NCBI GenBank assembly: GCA_017429985.1 | Contig: JAFRNW010000019.1 | Coordinates: 1 to 64,000, forward strand | Reading direction: 5' to 3' | Length of the DNA: 64,000 nt | Origin: Clostridia bacterium | GTDB lineage: Bacteria > Bacillota > Clostridia > Christensenellales > CAG-138 | Part shown: positions 27,552-36,729 of the stretch, piece after piece | Position numbering within the stretch: the first letter of the stretch is position 1 | Layout of the letters: each line of letters opens with the position of its first letter | The notes under the pieces: generated by a model | What the model was told of the DNA's origin: nothing | Seen by the model: the letters and a program-made list of their open reading frames with translations, nothing else | The model's database searches: none | Program-made: the position numbers and the translations under genes

Positions 27552-27582
27552 ACTATAAACTATGACGTTACGTAAGAGTCAA
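27552..27582 (-). promoter_or_regulatory. MerR-type promoter/operator with a 19-bp spacer
   Basis: On the minus strand TTGACT (27577-27582) and TATAGT (27552-27557) are separated by 19 bp instead of 17. The spacer holds the near-palindrome CTTACGTAACGTCATAG. This is the hallmark of promoters that MerR proteins untwist to activate, and it lies directly before the merR/tipA-like gene, implying autoregulation. Confidence 0.75.
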
Positions 27583-27773
27583 TAGGCTTTCGGAGAATTG
27601 ACCGTATGATCCTGCCGTATGATCCTGCCACCCTGAACTGCGGAAGAAGGGATGCTATCTGACCGCGTTCGTGATAAGATGTTTTTAGGCTGGCTGACGG
27701 ATCCTCCGCAGCAGCGGGCCGTTCACTTCTGTCAAGATGGTCATCTGATATAACGTTTCGAAAGGAGCTCTCT

Positions 27774-28625
27774 ATGATCTACTTACTATTCAATCCGAAG
27801 GCAAACAACTCCAAAGGGGAACAGGATGCGAGAGAGTGGGCTAAAGCGCATCAGGTCGAAGGTGAATTCGTCAGCCTTCTGGACATCCGGGACATGAAAG
27901 GGTACCTTGACGGCCTGAAAGAAGGCGACGAGGTGATCCTGACGGGCGGGGACGGAACCGTCAACCGCTTCGCCAACGACATATACGGATACGAATTCAG
28001 AAATCCGGTTTACTACGCAAAATGCGGAAGCGGAAACGATTTCTGGAGGGACAACGAGAAATACGCAAAAGAGGACAGGCTGGATCTGCGCCCGTTTCTG
28101 AAAAACCTGCCCCTGGTCACCGTGAACGGGATCCAGAGACGGTTCCTGAACGGCATCGGCTACGGCCTGGACGGTGAGACCTGCAGGGTAGGGGATGTCC
28201 AGAGAGCGACTTCCGACAAGCCCGTTAATTACTCCGGCATCGCAATCAAACTGCTGCTGGGAGGCTATAAGCTGAACAAGGCGACCGTCACGGTCGACGG
28301 GGTCACCGCTAAATACGAGAATGTCTGGCTTGCCTCGACGATGAAGGGGCGCTTTTACGGCGGGGGCCTGATGGTCGCGCCGGACCAGGACAGGCTCAAT
28401 GAGGAAGGCACCGTTACGTCCGTGACGATTTACAAGAAGAGCCGCCTGATCACCCTGATGAGATTTCCCTCTCTGAACAAGGGCGAACACGTCAAGAAGA
28501 AAGACTGGATCACGGTCAAGACGGGGAAAAAGGTAACGGTATCCTTTGAAGAACCCTGCGCGCTGCAGATCGACGGAGACGTGGTCGAAAACGTCCTGAC
28601 CTATACCGTGGAAACAGGGGTATAA
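27774..28625 (+). CDS. Diacylglycerol kinase-like lipid kinase (DAGK catalytic domain)
   Basis: 283 aa. The ATP-binding signature TGGDGTVNRFAND (residues about 62-74) and CGSGNDFWRD place it in the DagK/YegS/sphingosine kinase family. It should phosphorylate a lipid alcohol at the membrane. AAAGGAG precedes the ATG. It is the first gene of a five-gene cluster with intergenic gaps of 3 to about 70 bases, which suggests a role in one lipid-related pathway. Substrate unknown. Confidence 0.88.
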   Translation: MIYLLFNPKANNSKGEQDAREWAKAHQVEGEFVSLLDIRDMKGYLDGLKEGDEVILTGGDGTVNRFANDIYGYEFRNPVYYAKCGSGNDFWRDNEKYAKEDRLDLRPFLKNLPLVTVNGIQRRFLNGIGYGLDGETCRVGDVQRATSDKPVNYSGIAIKLLLGGYKLNKATVTVDGVTAKYENVWLASTMKGRFYGGGLMVAPDQDRLNEEGTVTSVTIYKKSRLITLMRFPSLNKGEHVKKKDWITVKTGKKVTVSFEEPCALQIDGDVVENVLTYTVETGV

Positions 28626-28628
28626 GGG

Positions 28629-30161
28629 ATGGAACGGTACGATGTTATCGTCATAGGCGCAGGGAACGGCGGTCTGGCCGCGGCCTGCACCGTGCTGAAT
28701 GCGGGGAAAAGCTGTCTGGTCTGTGAAAAGCACAATATCCCCGGGGGATTCGCGACCAGCTTTGTGAGAGGAAGATTCGAGTTCGAGGCTTCCCTTCATG
28801 AATTCAACGGGATCGGAACGCCAGAACACCCCGGCAGTACCCGGGAGCTCTTTATGAAGCTCGGCGTCGCGGACAAGATCGAGTGGATCCAGCTGAAGGA
28901 TGCCTATCATCTGATATCCAAGGAGGAAGGGTATGACTTTGTCATGCCCTTCGGATACGAGGAATTCGCGAAAGCCAACAATATGCTGGATCCGGACGGA
29001 GAGAAATACATCCGGGAGTTTTTCGCGCTGTGCGAAGAGATCCGGAATGCGATGGCCTATATCGGGGAGATGAAGGGAAAACCGGATCCGAACGTCATGG
29101 CGGAACGGTTCCCCAATTATCTGGCGTGCGGTTCGTATTCCGTCAATGAAGCGTTCGAAGCGCTGGGCTATCCCAAGGCGATCGTTGACAATCTGAACAC
29201 CTACTGGTGCTATCTCGGCGCGGACGGAGACAGCATGAGCTTTCTGCACTACGCCAACATGGTCTACAGTTATTTTTCCAAAGGGGCGGCAATTCCGAAA
29301 CACCGTTCCCACGAACTGTCGCTTGCCTTCGAGGAGAGGATCCACGAACTCGGCGGCGAGATCTGGTTCAACAGCGAGGTTGCCAGGATCCTGACGGACG
29401 AAAACGGACATGTCCGCGGAGTCCGGCTGAAGGACGGGAGAGAGATCGCCAGCCGCCACGTCATTGCCAACTGCTCCCCGCATCTGGTCTACGGAAGGAT
29501 GATGGATCCGGAGGCGGTTCCGGAAAGGGCGCGCAGACTGACCAACTTCCGCAAATTCGCGGGACGCGGTTTCACGGTGTTCCTCGGGCTGAACAAAACA
29601 GCGGAGGAGCTGGGGCTTAAGGATCACAACTATTTCATTTACGACACGAGCAACAACATGAAGCAGTACGCCAGCATGAAGGAGCTGTTCAACTCCGCAG
29701 CCCAGGCGACCGTCTGCCTCAACAATGCCGATCCGGACTGCTCTCCTGCGGGAACCTGCATCGTCTATATGACGACGCTGTTCACCGACGATGTCTGGAG
29801 CGGCGTTCGGGAAGAAGACTACTTCAAAACCAAAAACGAGATCGCCGCGTCCATGATCCGGCGCTTTGAGGAAGCGACAGGGGTCAACCTCCACGACCAC
29901 ATTGAGGAGATCGCCGTCGCGACCCCGCAGACCTACGCACGCTACTGCGGCCATCCGCAGGGAGTGATCTACGGCTACGAATCGCAGTATTATGACGGAC
30001 TGATGAACCGGATCCAGATGGTGGAAGAGGACCGGTTCGTTCCGGGGCTCAGAATCGCCGGAGGATACGGAGAAAGACTGCTGGGGTATCCCAGCAGCTA
30101 CAAGTCCGGCGTCAACGAAGCCGGCAGGACCTTAAGAGATATGGCAAGGGAGGATGGCTAA
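28629..30161 (+). CDS. CrtI-like FAD-dependent oxidoreductase
   Basis: 510 aa. The N terminus VIVIGAGNGGLAAACTVLNA and EKHNIPGGFATSF form the FAD-binding motif of the phytoene desaturase/isomerase superfamily. The C-terminal GLRIAGGYGERLLGYPSSY is the matching FAD contact. Relatives desaturate, isomerise or saturate polyprenyl or other lipid chains. No phytoene synthase gene is nearby, so carotenoid synthesis is not implied. It starts 4 bases after the kinase stop and is followed at once by a ferredoxin-type reductase. Confidence 0.85.
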   Translation: MERYDVIVIGAGNGGLAAACTVLNAGKSCLVCEKHNIPGGFATSFVRGRFEFEASLHEFNGIGTPEHPGSTRELFMKLGVADKIEWIQLKDAYHLISKEEGYDFVMPFGYEEFAKANNMLDPDGEKYIREFFALCEEIRNAMAYIGEMKGKPDPNVMAERFPNYLACGSYSVNEAFEALGYPKAIVDNLNTYWCYLGADGDSMSFLHYANMVYSYFSKGAAIPKHRSHELSLAFEERIHELGGEIWFNSEVARILTDENGHVRGVRLKDGREIASRHVIANCSPHLVYGRMMDPEAVPERARRLTNFRKFAGRGFTVFLGLNKTAEELGLKDHNYFIYDTSNNMKQYASMKELFNSAAQATVCLNNADPDCSPAGTCIVYMTTLFTDDVWSGVREEDYFKTKNEIAASMIRRFEEATGVNLHDHIEEIAVATPQTYARYCGHPQGVIYGYESQYYDGLMNRIQMVEEDRFVPGLRIAGGYGERLLGYPSSYKSGVNEAGRTLRDMAREDG

Positions 30162-30162
30162 T

Positions 30163-31317
30163 ATGATTTTTCAGCGCAGTAAAACTCCCGGCGAGGATAT
30201 CCGGCGTTTCCTGTCCATGACCTCCCAGCGCCGCAGGCTGATCGATGAGAGCTCCGACGCTCTTCCGACAGCGGATTTTGCGGTCAATCAGCTGTCCCAG
30301 AAACTGCATCCCGGCATTTTCAGGGCAGTGATCGCAGGAAAGGAACCGGTTGGGTGCAACGCCGCGAAGATAACGCTTCTGCCGGCGGAAGGTACGCATT
30401 TCCCGTATTTCCGGGCGGGTCAGTTTGTCACGCTCTCCAGCCGTGTCGGGGACAGTTTCCTGACCAGAGCCTATTCTCTCGCGTCTTCCCCCGGCGAAGC
30501 GCGCAGAGGCGTCATGGAGATCATTGTCCAGGAGAACGGACTTTATTCCGGCTACCTTCTGCATCAGGCAAAGACCGGAGAGACCGTCAGCGTCGGGGAG
30601 CCGAGCGGTGATTTCTATCATGACAGCATTAGAGACCGGGGACATGTACTTGCCGTTGCCGGAGGGAGCGGCGTCACGCCGTTTCTGTCCATGATGAAAG
30701 CGATCCGGGAGGGCAGCGAGGACTTCCGGCTGACGCTGCTTTACGGCGTCAGAAAACTGGACGACGCGCTGTTCGACCCGGATTCGTTCCGGGACGACAG
30801 AATCCGGATCGAACTGATCCTGTCTGAAGAGGAGAGAGAGGGCTTCCGGCACGGGTTCATTACCAGGGATCTGCTGAAAGACTGCATTGACGGGGAAACA
30901 AGCGTCTTCATGTGCGGACCGGACGCCATGTACCGCTATGTCGGCGGAGAGCTGGAAGCGCTGGGGATCGGACCGCATGCGGTCCGCCGCGAGCACAACT
31001 CGATCGGCATGCGCGAGGTTCCCGAACAGAAGGTGTTCCGTCTTACGGTGCACATCCGGGACGAGCGGTATGTTCTGGAAGCGCGCAACGACGAGACGCT
31101 TCTGACGGCGCTGGAGAGAGCGGGGATACCTGCGGTCAGCCGCTGCCGCAGCGGCGTCTGCGGATTCTGCCACAGCAGACTGGTGAAGGGCATGTTTACC
31201 GTTCACGATCATGAGGATCACCGCCGCGCGGCGGATATCAAGTTCAACTACCTGCATCCGTGCTGCAGTTATCCGGAATCCGATATGGAGATCGAGATAC
31301 CGGTTTTCAACGTTTAG
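30163..31317 (+). CDS. FNR-type flavin reductase with C-terminal 2Fe-2S ferredoxin domain
   Basis: About 384 aa; the ATG at 30163 is preferred over the one at 30154 because GGGAGG is then properly spaced. After about 60 residues of unassigned N-terminal extension comes an FAD domain (RAYSLASSPGE), an NAD(P) domain (VAGGSGVTPFLSMM) and a plant-type ferredoxin with CRSGVCGFC and a distal Cys (HPCCS). This layout resembles reductases that feed electrons to oxygenases or desaturases. In an anaerobe the partner may be the CrtI-like flavoprotein just upstream; that is inference. Confidence 0.88.
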   Translation: MIFQRSKTPGEDIRRFLSMTSQRRRLIDESSDALPTADFAVNQLSQKLHPGIFRAVIAGKEPVGCNAAKITLLPAEGTHFPYFRAGQFVTLSSRVGDSFLTRAYSLASSPGEARRGVMEIIVQENGLYSGYLLHQAKTGETVSVGEPSGDFYHDSIRDRGHVLAVAGGSGVTPFLSMMKAIREGSEDFRLTLLYGVRKLDDALFDPDSFRDDRIRIELILSEEEREGFRHGFITRDLLKDCIDGETSVFMCGPDAMYRYVGGELEALGIGPHAVRREHNSIGMREVPEQKVFRLTVHIRDERYVLEARNDETLLTALERAGIPAVSRCRSGVCGFCHSRLVKGMFTVHDHEDHRRAADIKFNYLHPCCSYPESDMEIEIPVFNV

Positions 31318-31335
31318 CCGTAAGGAGAATACGGA

Positions 31336-31997
31336 ATGACACTGTTTATCGTTGTTTACCTGCTGGCATTATGCTGCTACTTCTACACAAGAACGTCCGG
31401 CAATAAAAAGTACAGGGCCGTTAACAAATACATCATGGCGACCATGTACCTGGTTTTCGCGTTCGTTACGTTTCATCAGAGATATGAACTGGTCAGCTAT
31501 GAGACCGTCCTGCTGCTGGCGCTGTTCCTGGCGTGGATGGGGGATGTTTTCCTGGTCTTCGATTTTGGAAGGGGCGGGACTTTTTCCTTTGCGGGAACTA
31601 TGCGTTCATCACCTATTACATTCTGACTTTCTATGACCGGGGGTACACACTGGGAGACTTTTGGTGGGCGTTTGTTCTGGCGTGGGTCATGCTTACGGGA
31701 TTTATTCTGGGCTGCCAGTTCAAGCCGGAAACCTTTAAGCTGGGCAAGATGCGGTGGCCGATGACGCTCTATCTGTGCTCCATCTTTTCTCACGGCATGT
31801 GCGGTCTCGCGGCGGTCATCCTGCTGACGGGAACCCGGTTTGCAATGATGGGCGTCGGCTCTCTGCTGTTCATGGTATCCGATATGATCCTGACGCTGGA
31901 CCGCTATATCGTGAGAGGGAACAAATGGATCGTCCGGGCCAACAGCCTGACCTATTTTACCGGACTGCTGCTGATCGTTCTCAGCATGGCGAAATGA
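31336..31997 (+). pseudogene. Frameshifted YhhN/lysoplasmalogenase-like membrane protein
   Basis: Two overlapping frames form one protein. The first (from 31336) gives MTLFIVVYLLALCCYFYTR and ends its homology at FLAWMGDVFLVFDFGRG; the second carries FFLCGNYAFITYYILTFY through VSDMILTLDRYIVRG to LLIVLSMAK. Joined they make an eight-helix protein of about 220 aa with the YhhN signatures (GDVFL, SDMILTLDRY). The shift is near 31565-31590. No canonical -1 slippery heptamer is present, so it is a mutation or a sequencing error. YhhN/TMEM86 relatives cleave lysoplasmalogens. The cluster context (lipid kinase, flavoprotein) fits lipid metabolism. Confidence 0.7.
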
Positions 31998-32069
31998 AAA
32001 GAATGTTCCGGGCGGTGACAATCGTTACTGCATATCCCGGGGACGGCATGGAACGGAAAGGAACAGTCA

Positions 32070-33410
32070 GTGAAGAAAACAAAGAAAAAGGGATCTTTTA
32101 TTAAAGTGCTGCTGATCATCATTGGAATTCTTGCCGGGATCTTTCTGATCCTGCTGCTGACGAACTGGGGGGTCTCTCTTGCGCTCCGCCATTATGTCCG
32201 CTCCTTTGAGCCGGTCGAATACGCGGACACAGACAGGATCGTGCCGGAATATGACGAGGCGCTCGGTCATTACACGGTCACGGCGGAACGGGACCTGAAG
32301 ATCATGATGCTGACGGACATCCACATCGGAGGCGGATGCTGGAGTTTTAGGAACGATAAAAAAACCGTCTTTGAAGTGATCTCCATGCTCCGGAAGGAGA
32401 AGCCGGATCTGGTGATCCTCTGCGGGGACAACACCTTCGCCGTGCCGGGGCCGCTTTTCAACGGCGGCGGTACGCTCAACAACAACATGGCCGCAAAGGA
32501 CGTGATCGAGATCTTTGAACACGAAGGAGTCTATTTCACGACCGTATTCGGAAACCATGACACGGAGGCCTTCGGATATACGGACCGGATCCATCTGGGA
32601 AGGACCTACCAGAACAGCAAGCTGAAATACAGCCTGTTCCGGTCGGAATTTTCCGATCCGGAGGCGGACCGGCCGAGCGTCACGAATCAGATCCTCGTCG
32701 TGAAGAACGCGGACGGCAGCATCGGGAAACTGATCCTTCTGATGGACACCAATGATTATATCGACGGGAGCTTTTCATCGACGCTCAACTGGAGATATGA
32801 CACGATCCACGAGTCACAGATCCGCTGGGCGAAGGAGGAGATCCTTGCGCTGTCCCGGAAAGCCGGGACGGGAAACGGAGAGACGTTGAAAACGCTGTGC
32901 TTCTTCCATATTCCGATCGGCGAGTATGAAACGGCATATCGGGAGCTTTTCCTGAACGATTTTCAGGATACGGAGAACAGTTCGTATATTGAAGGAGTCT
33001 GGGACGAAAAGATAGACGATGAGATGGGAGGCAGGATCTGGTTCGGCGGATGCCATCATACGGACCAGAAGCCGGAACACGCCGACGGTTTCTTTGAGAC
33101 GCTTGGCCCGGACGGAATCGACACGCTTGAAGCATGTTTCTGCGGTCACGATCATGTGAATTCCGCGGTGGTCCGGTACAAGGGAGTCATACTCGGCTAC
33201 GGGCTGTCGGTGGACAACAACGCGTATGACGACATCCGTTATCATGGCCTTCAGAGGGGATGCACGGTATTTACGCTGAAGGACGGCGGGGACTGGTCCT
33301 ACCAGCATAAAAACGCATATCTGGATTATGAAATTCCGACGGATACGTTCAATTCCATTCGACTTGACACGCATCTGTATCCGGACTGGGTTCCTTCCAA
33401 GCCTAATTGA
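32070..33410 (+). CDS. Membrane-anchored calcineurin-like metallophosphoesterase
   Basis: 446 aa from a GTG start with GGAAAGGA upstream. One N-terminal hydrophobic helix (VLLIIIGILAGIFLILLLTN) likely anchors it with the enzyme outside. All metal-binding motifs are visible: LTDIHIGGG, GDN, FGNHDTEAFG, a CHH and CGHDHVNS. Substrate unknown; by position it may act on phospholipid or other phosphoesters in the same pathway as the preceding four genes. Confidence 0.88.
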   Translation: MKKTKKKGSFIKVLLIIIGILAGIFLILLLTNWGVSLALRHYVRSFEPVEYADTDRIVPEYDEALGHYTVTAERDLKIMMLTDIHIGGGCWSFRNDKKTVFEVISMLRKEKPDLVILCGDNTFAVPGPLFNGGGTLNNNMAAKDVIEIFEHEGVYFTTVFGNHDTEAFGYTDRIHLGRTYQNSKLKYSLFRSEFSDPEADRPSVTNQILVVKNADGSIGKLILLMDTNDYIDGSFSSTLNWRYDTIHESQIRWAKEEILALSRKAGTGNGETLKTLCFFHIPIGEYETAYRELFLNDFQDTENSSYIEGVWDEKIDDEMGGRIWFGGCHHTDQKPEHADGFFETLGPDGIDTLEACFCGHDHVNSAVVRYKGVILGYGLSVDNNAYDDIRYHGLQRGCTVFTLKDGGDWSYQHKNAYLDYEIPTDTFNSIRLDTHLYPDWVPSKPN

Positions 33411-33434
33411 ACATAAGTAACGGATACAACAGAC

Positions 33435-33476
33435 AATACCGCAAATGTTCCGCTGAAACGGAAAATCTGCGGTATT
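33435..33476 (+). terminator. Terminator after the metallophosphoesterase gene
   Basis: AATACCGCA / TGCGGTATT outer stem with an inner CCG / CGG, followed by TCTTTATTAT. Confidence 0.6.
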
Positions 33477-33713
33477 TCTTTATTATCACGCCAACAGGGA
33501 ACGGGATTTCTGCCGGACGCAGGGGGCAGGCGAGGCAAGGGAAGGAAGCAACGAATCCGGACATCTGCTCCGGAGAGCTTTTTTCTGTAAATTCGTTCGG
33601 GAGCATCGCAGGGCAACACAAAAGCGCAATGATAAACAAAGCAAAAGCCGGTCGGTTAGCTGACCGGCTTTTGCTTTATAATTCGTTATGTGATTCGCGC
33701 GCATGCCGCGAGA
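33477..33713. terminator. Gene-free spacer with a strong bidirectional terminator
   Basis: No supported gene. At 33643-33672 a stem AAAAGCCGGTC / GACCGGCTTTT forms a terminator usable in both directions, separating the phosphoesterase operon from the leftward HTH gene. Confidence 0.7.
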
Positions 33714-34157
33714 TCAGTCGGAGAACACCGCAGCGCAGTACGCCTTCATGATATCCGCAACGGAACCCGCAGCGCCGGAAAGGATCACGCGGCATACTCC
33801 GCGGTCCCATCCGTATGAAAAAACGGCGTCGGAGGTCTCGTTCATCCGGTCGCAGAAAAACGCCGAGATCGCATTACCCTTCGCTACGGAAGCGGGAATA
33901 TCCAGAATGACGCAGGAACGGTCCGTTTTTTTGTTTCTGTCGGCCATGAAATCAAAAACCACGCTGCTCCGTTTGATCCGCAGGCCTTCTTTGACAAAGG
34001 GTTCCCCGAAGAACCGGTCGACGTCTTCCGCCGTGAACTGCCATACGCCGTTTGTCTTTTCTCCTTTCAGGAGTCCCTGATTCAGATAGTTGCGCAGTGT
34101 CCGGGTGGTAAATCCGGCCATCAGGGCGAGGTCGTTCAGGTTATATGTTCCATCCAT
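33714..34157 (-). CDS. MerR-like helix-turn-helix regulator
   Basis: 147 aa from the ATG at 34157, with AAGGAG upstream; longer reading of the frame adds sequence with no protein character. The N terminus (TYNLNDLALMAGFTTRTLRN) is a MerR/excisionase-type winged helix ending in VWQFTAEDVDRFFG. The remaining 75 residues form an unrecognised domain. It is divergent from the sugar ABC operon and may regulate it. Confidence 0.75.
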   Translation of the reverse strand: MDGTYNLNDLALMAGFTTRTLRNYLNQGLLKGEKTNGVWQFTAEDVDRFFGEPFVKEGLRIKRSSVVFDFMADRNKKTDRSCVILDIPASVAKGNAISAFFCDRMNETSDAVFSYGWDRGVCRVILSGAAGSVADIMKAYCAAVFSD

Positions 34158-34513
34158 CGTATTGCATCTCCTTTTTTCGATTCTGTCTGTATTCAGCATA
34201 ACGGAAACGATGACGGAATCCAATTTGAAATGCCGGGAGTTTTTCATAGCCTGCGGTATTGTACGGAGGCACCCTGCACTTGCGGCAGCGGTTTCTGCCC
34301 GAATAACTTCCCGCCGGCGGGTCTGATCCGGACGAAATGCAGGGAGACATTTGATACAGGGCAGATGACGGGGCATGTTTTCCGTGCACAGAGCGGAGTA
34401 AATCATATATTGTATATCGGGCATGGTGATTTGTTGAACTTTTCCCTCTGACGATATATAATCAAAAAAACACTTCTATTTTTTTCCTGATTCAGACACG
34501 GGAGAGAGAATTC
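34158..34513 (+). promoter_or_regulatory. Divergent intergenic region with the ABC operon promoter
   Basis: The 356-base gap contains TTGAAC (34434-34439), a 17-bp spacer and a perfect TATAAT (34457-34462) reading rightward. The rest has no ORF. Inverted repeats near 34400 (ATATATTGTATAT) could be operators, but this is weak. Confidence 0.6.
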
Positions 34514-35359
34514 ATGAACACAAGAGTCAAACAACGCATTTTCACTGTACTGAAAATACTGTTCGGAGCATTGTTGCTTTTCATCGCGATGTTCCCGATC
34601 TACTGGCTGCTTGCCATGGCGATTCGGGAAACGGACGAAATGCGCGGGCATATTCCGGTTTTGCCGCAGTCCTTTACCCTCACGCACTTTGCGCAGCTGT
34701 TTGCGGAGAAGGGCTTCGGAACGGCACTGGTCAACAGCCTTCAGACCACGTTCGGCTCGCTGCTGGTCTCCCTGATCGTCGGCGTCTGCTGCTCCTACAT
34801 CCTGGCGCGCAGCCGCTTCCGGTTCGGGCTTAAGAAGCCGCTGACTTACTGGGTGCTCCTCGTCCGCGTTCTGCCCCCAATCGCATTCACGATCCCGCTG
34901 TACATCATGTTCAACAAGTTCGGGCTTCTGAACACGCGCCTTCCGGTCCTGCTAGCCTGCGTACTGATCAACGTGCCGCTGATCATCTGGTTCCTGGTCA
35001 GTTTCTTCCGGGATCTGCCGGAAGAGATCGAGGAAAGCGCGAAAATCGACGGCGCCAGCGAATGGCAGATGTTTATGCGGATCGTTCTCCCGCTGGTCGC
35101 GCCGGGCATTGCGGCGGTCGCGATGCTGTCGTTCATGTACGCATGGAATGAATACACCTACTCGGTCATCTTTACCCGCAGCCCCGCCAACAGCACGGTC
35201 CCGCTCGCACTGGCGCTGCTGAACACCGAGGACGCACTGACGAACTTCGGCCTTGTGGCCGCAGGCGGCGTGATTTCTGTCGTCCCCATCACTCTGTTTG
35301 TAATCTTTGCACAGAACTACCTGATCTCCGGGTTGTCAAGCGGTGCTGTCAAAGGTTAA
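34514..35359 (+). CDS. Carbohydrate ABC transporter permease (MalG type)
   Basis: 281 aa with six membrane helices. The EAA loop that contacts the ATPase is EEIEESAKIDGASEWQMFMR, followed by a proline and Gly (LPLVAPGI). GGGAGAGAG gives a ribosome-binding site. Order here is permease, binding protein, permease, which differs from the usual binding protein-first layout. No ATPase gene is present, so a shared MsiK-like ATPase elsewhere is likely. Confidence 0.93.
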   Translation: MNTRVKQRIFTVLKILFGALLLFIAMFPIYWLLAMAIRETDEMRGHIPVLPQSFTLTHFAQLFAEKGFGTALVNSLQTTFGSLLVSLIVGVCCSYILARSRFRFGLKKPLTYWVLLVRVLPPIAFTIPLYIMFNKFGLLNTRLPVLLACVLINVPLIIWFLVSFFRDLPEEIEESAKIDGASEWQMFMRIVLPLVAPGIAAVAMLSFMYAWNEYTYSVIFTRSPANSTVPLALALLNTEDALTNFGLVAAGGVISVVPITLFVIFAQNYLISGLSSGAVKG

Positions 35360-35414
35360 CAATAACAAGAATCTTCCCCAGACACCGGGGGAAAATAAAA
35401 CAGGAGGAAAGAAA

Positions 35415-36647
35415 ATGAAAAAACTGCTTGCTTTGGTTCTTGCACTGGTCATGGCGCTGAGTCTGGTCGCCTGCTCCGGGTCGAAGACCGAAAAGCCTGC
35501 TGCCGCTTCCAACGAGCCGGCCAAAATGACGATCGCCCTGCGCGCAGGCGCATACGGCGATGCCATCAAATCTTGTCTTCCGAAATTTGAAGAAGACAAC
35601 AACGTGAAGATCGAAGCCATGGAGCTCTCCGAGGACGATCTGCACAGCTCCATCGCGCTGGATGCCACCAACGCAACAGGCGCGTACGATTTCGTGATGG
35701 CCGACGCGTCCTGGATGGCGGAATTCGCGGACGCCGGCGTTCTGGCGGACCTCGGTTCTCTCGGATATGCGTTTGACGACGACATCATCCCCGCCACCAC
35801 CGCAGCGTGCGTTTACGACGGGAAGACCTACCTTGCCCCGTACGGCGGCAACGTGACGGTTCTGATGTACAACAAGGCGCTGGTCGAAGCGGCCGGATAC
35901 ACCCCGGAGAACATCAAGAGCCTCGACGACATGATGAAGATCTGCAAAGCATCGAAGGATGCCGGAAAGAAAGGCTTCATCTACCGTGGCGACACGAACA
36001 ACAACTTGACCGTTGACTTCCTGTCGATCCTTGCCAGCTTCGGCGGCTGGGTCGTCGACGACAACAAGAAGGCCACCGTCAATACGCCGGAATTCAAAGA
36101 AGCCATCGAATTCTATCTCGAACTCATTGCAACCGGCGATGCGGAGAAGAAGGATGACCTGATCGCTTCCGTCGAAGGCGGAGCGGGCACGATGGGCATC
36201 GGCTGGCCGGGCTGGTACAAATCGGACTTCACGGGCTGCGACTATACCGCGATCACCGGTGTTGCCCATGACGGCGGCAAAGCCTACAACGCGAACGTCT
36301 ACGGTGTTTGGCTGGTTGGTATCCCGGCAAATGCCCCCAACAAGGAGCTCTCCGCCAAGCTGCTTACGTACCTGATGGACAAGGATGTGCAGAAGGCAAC
36401 GATCCCCGGCGGCGGCGTTCCCTGCCGTTATTCCTGCCTGCAGGATCCGGAAGTTCTGAAGGATCATCCGCAGTTCGAAGTTGTCTGCAAGGCTCTCGAG
36501 GGCGGCGTCTATCGTCCGATCATGAAAGAATGGCCGCAGATGTATGAGATCATCGGTTCCGAACTCGGCAATATCATCAACGGCATCAAGACCGTTGACG
36601 CAGGTCTTGCCGATGCACAGAAAGCGCTGGACGACCTTCTTAAGTAA
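35415..36647 (+). CDS. ABC transporter substrate-binding lipoprotein (family 1)
   Basis: About 410 aa from the ATG at 35415, which follows AGGAGGAAAG; the frame is open farther upstream but lacks a start site. Signal peptide with lipobox (LVACSGS). The mature protein is a typical extracellular sugar-binding fold (FEEDNNVKIEAMELSEDDL near the start). Sugar specificity is not evident. A strong hairpin follows it. Confidence 0.92.
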   Translation: MKKLLALVLALVMALSLVACSGSKTEKPAAASNEPAKMTIALRAGAYGDAIKSCLPKFEEDNNVKIEAMELSEDDLHSSIALDATNATGAYDFVMADASWMAEFADAGVLADLGSLGYAFDDDIIPATTAACVYDGKTYLAPYGGNVTVLMYNKALVEAAGYTPENIKSLDDMMKICKASKDAGKKGFIYRGDTNNNLTVDFLSILASFGGWVVDDNKKATVNTPEFKEAIEFYLELIATGDAEKKDDLIASVEGGAGTMGIGWPGWYKSDFTGCDYTAITGVAHDGGKAYNANVYGVWLVGIPANAPNKELSAKLLTYLMDKDVQKATIPGGGVPCRYSCLQDPEVLKDHPQFEVVCKALEGGVYRPIMKEWPQMYEIIGSELGNIINGIKTVDAGLADAQKALDDLLK

Positions 36648-36664
36648 ACGATACCTACAGATGT

Positions 36665-36695
36665 CCGGAAGGAAAGCGGAATGCTTTCCTTCCGG
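36665..36695 (+). other. mRNA hairpin after the binding-protein gene
   Basis: CCGGAAGGAAAGC / GCTTTCCTTCCGG, a perfect 13-bp stem with a 5-nt loop and no T run. Such stems behind binding-protein genes commonly stabilise the upstream mRNA and lower expression of the downstream permease. Confidence 0.6.
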
Positions 36696-36729
36696 TTTCG
36701 AACAAAATCTGTCCATGGGAGAATGAGCC

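Noticed and set aside
27786-29954. A 722-aa minus-strand ORF
   Set aside because: It is antisense to the lipid kinase and CrtI-like genes, which have clear motifs and ribosome-binding sites.
31560-31595. Programmed -1 frameshift in the YhhN-like gene
   Set aside because: The T-rich stretch ACTTTTTCC does not form a proper X XXY YYZ slippery heptamer in the zero frame and no downstream stimulator was seen.
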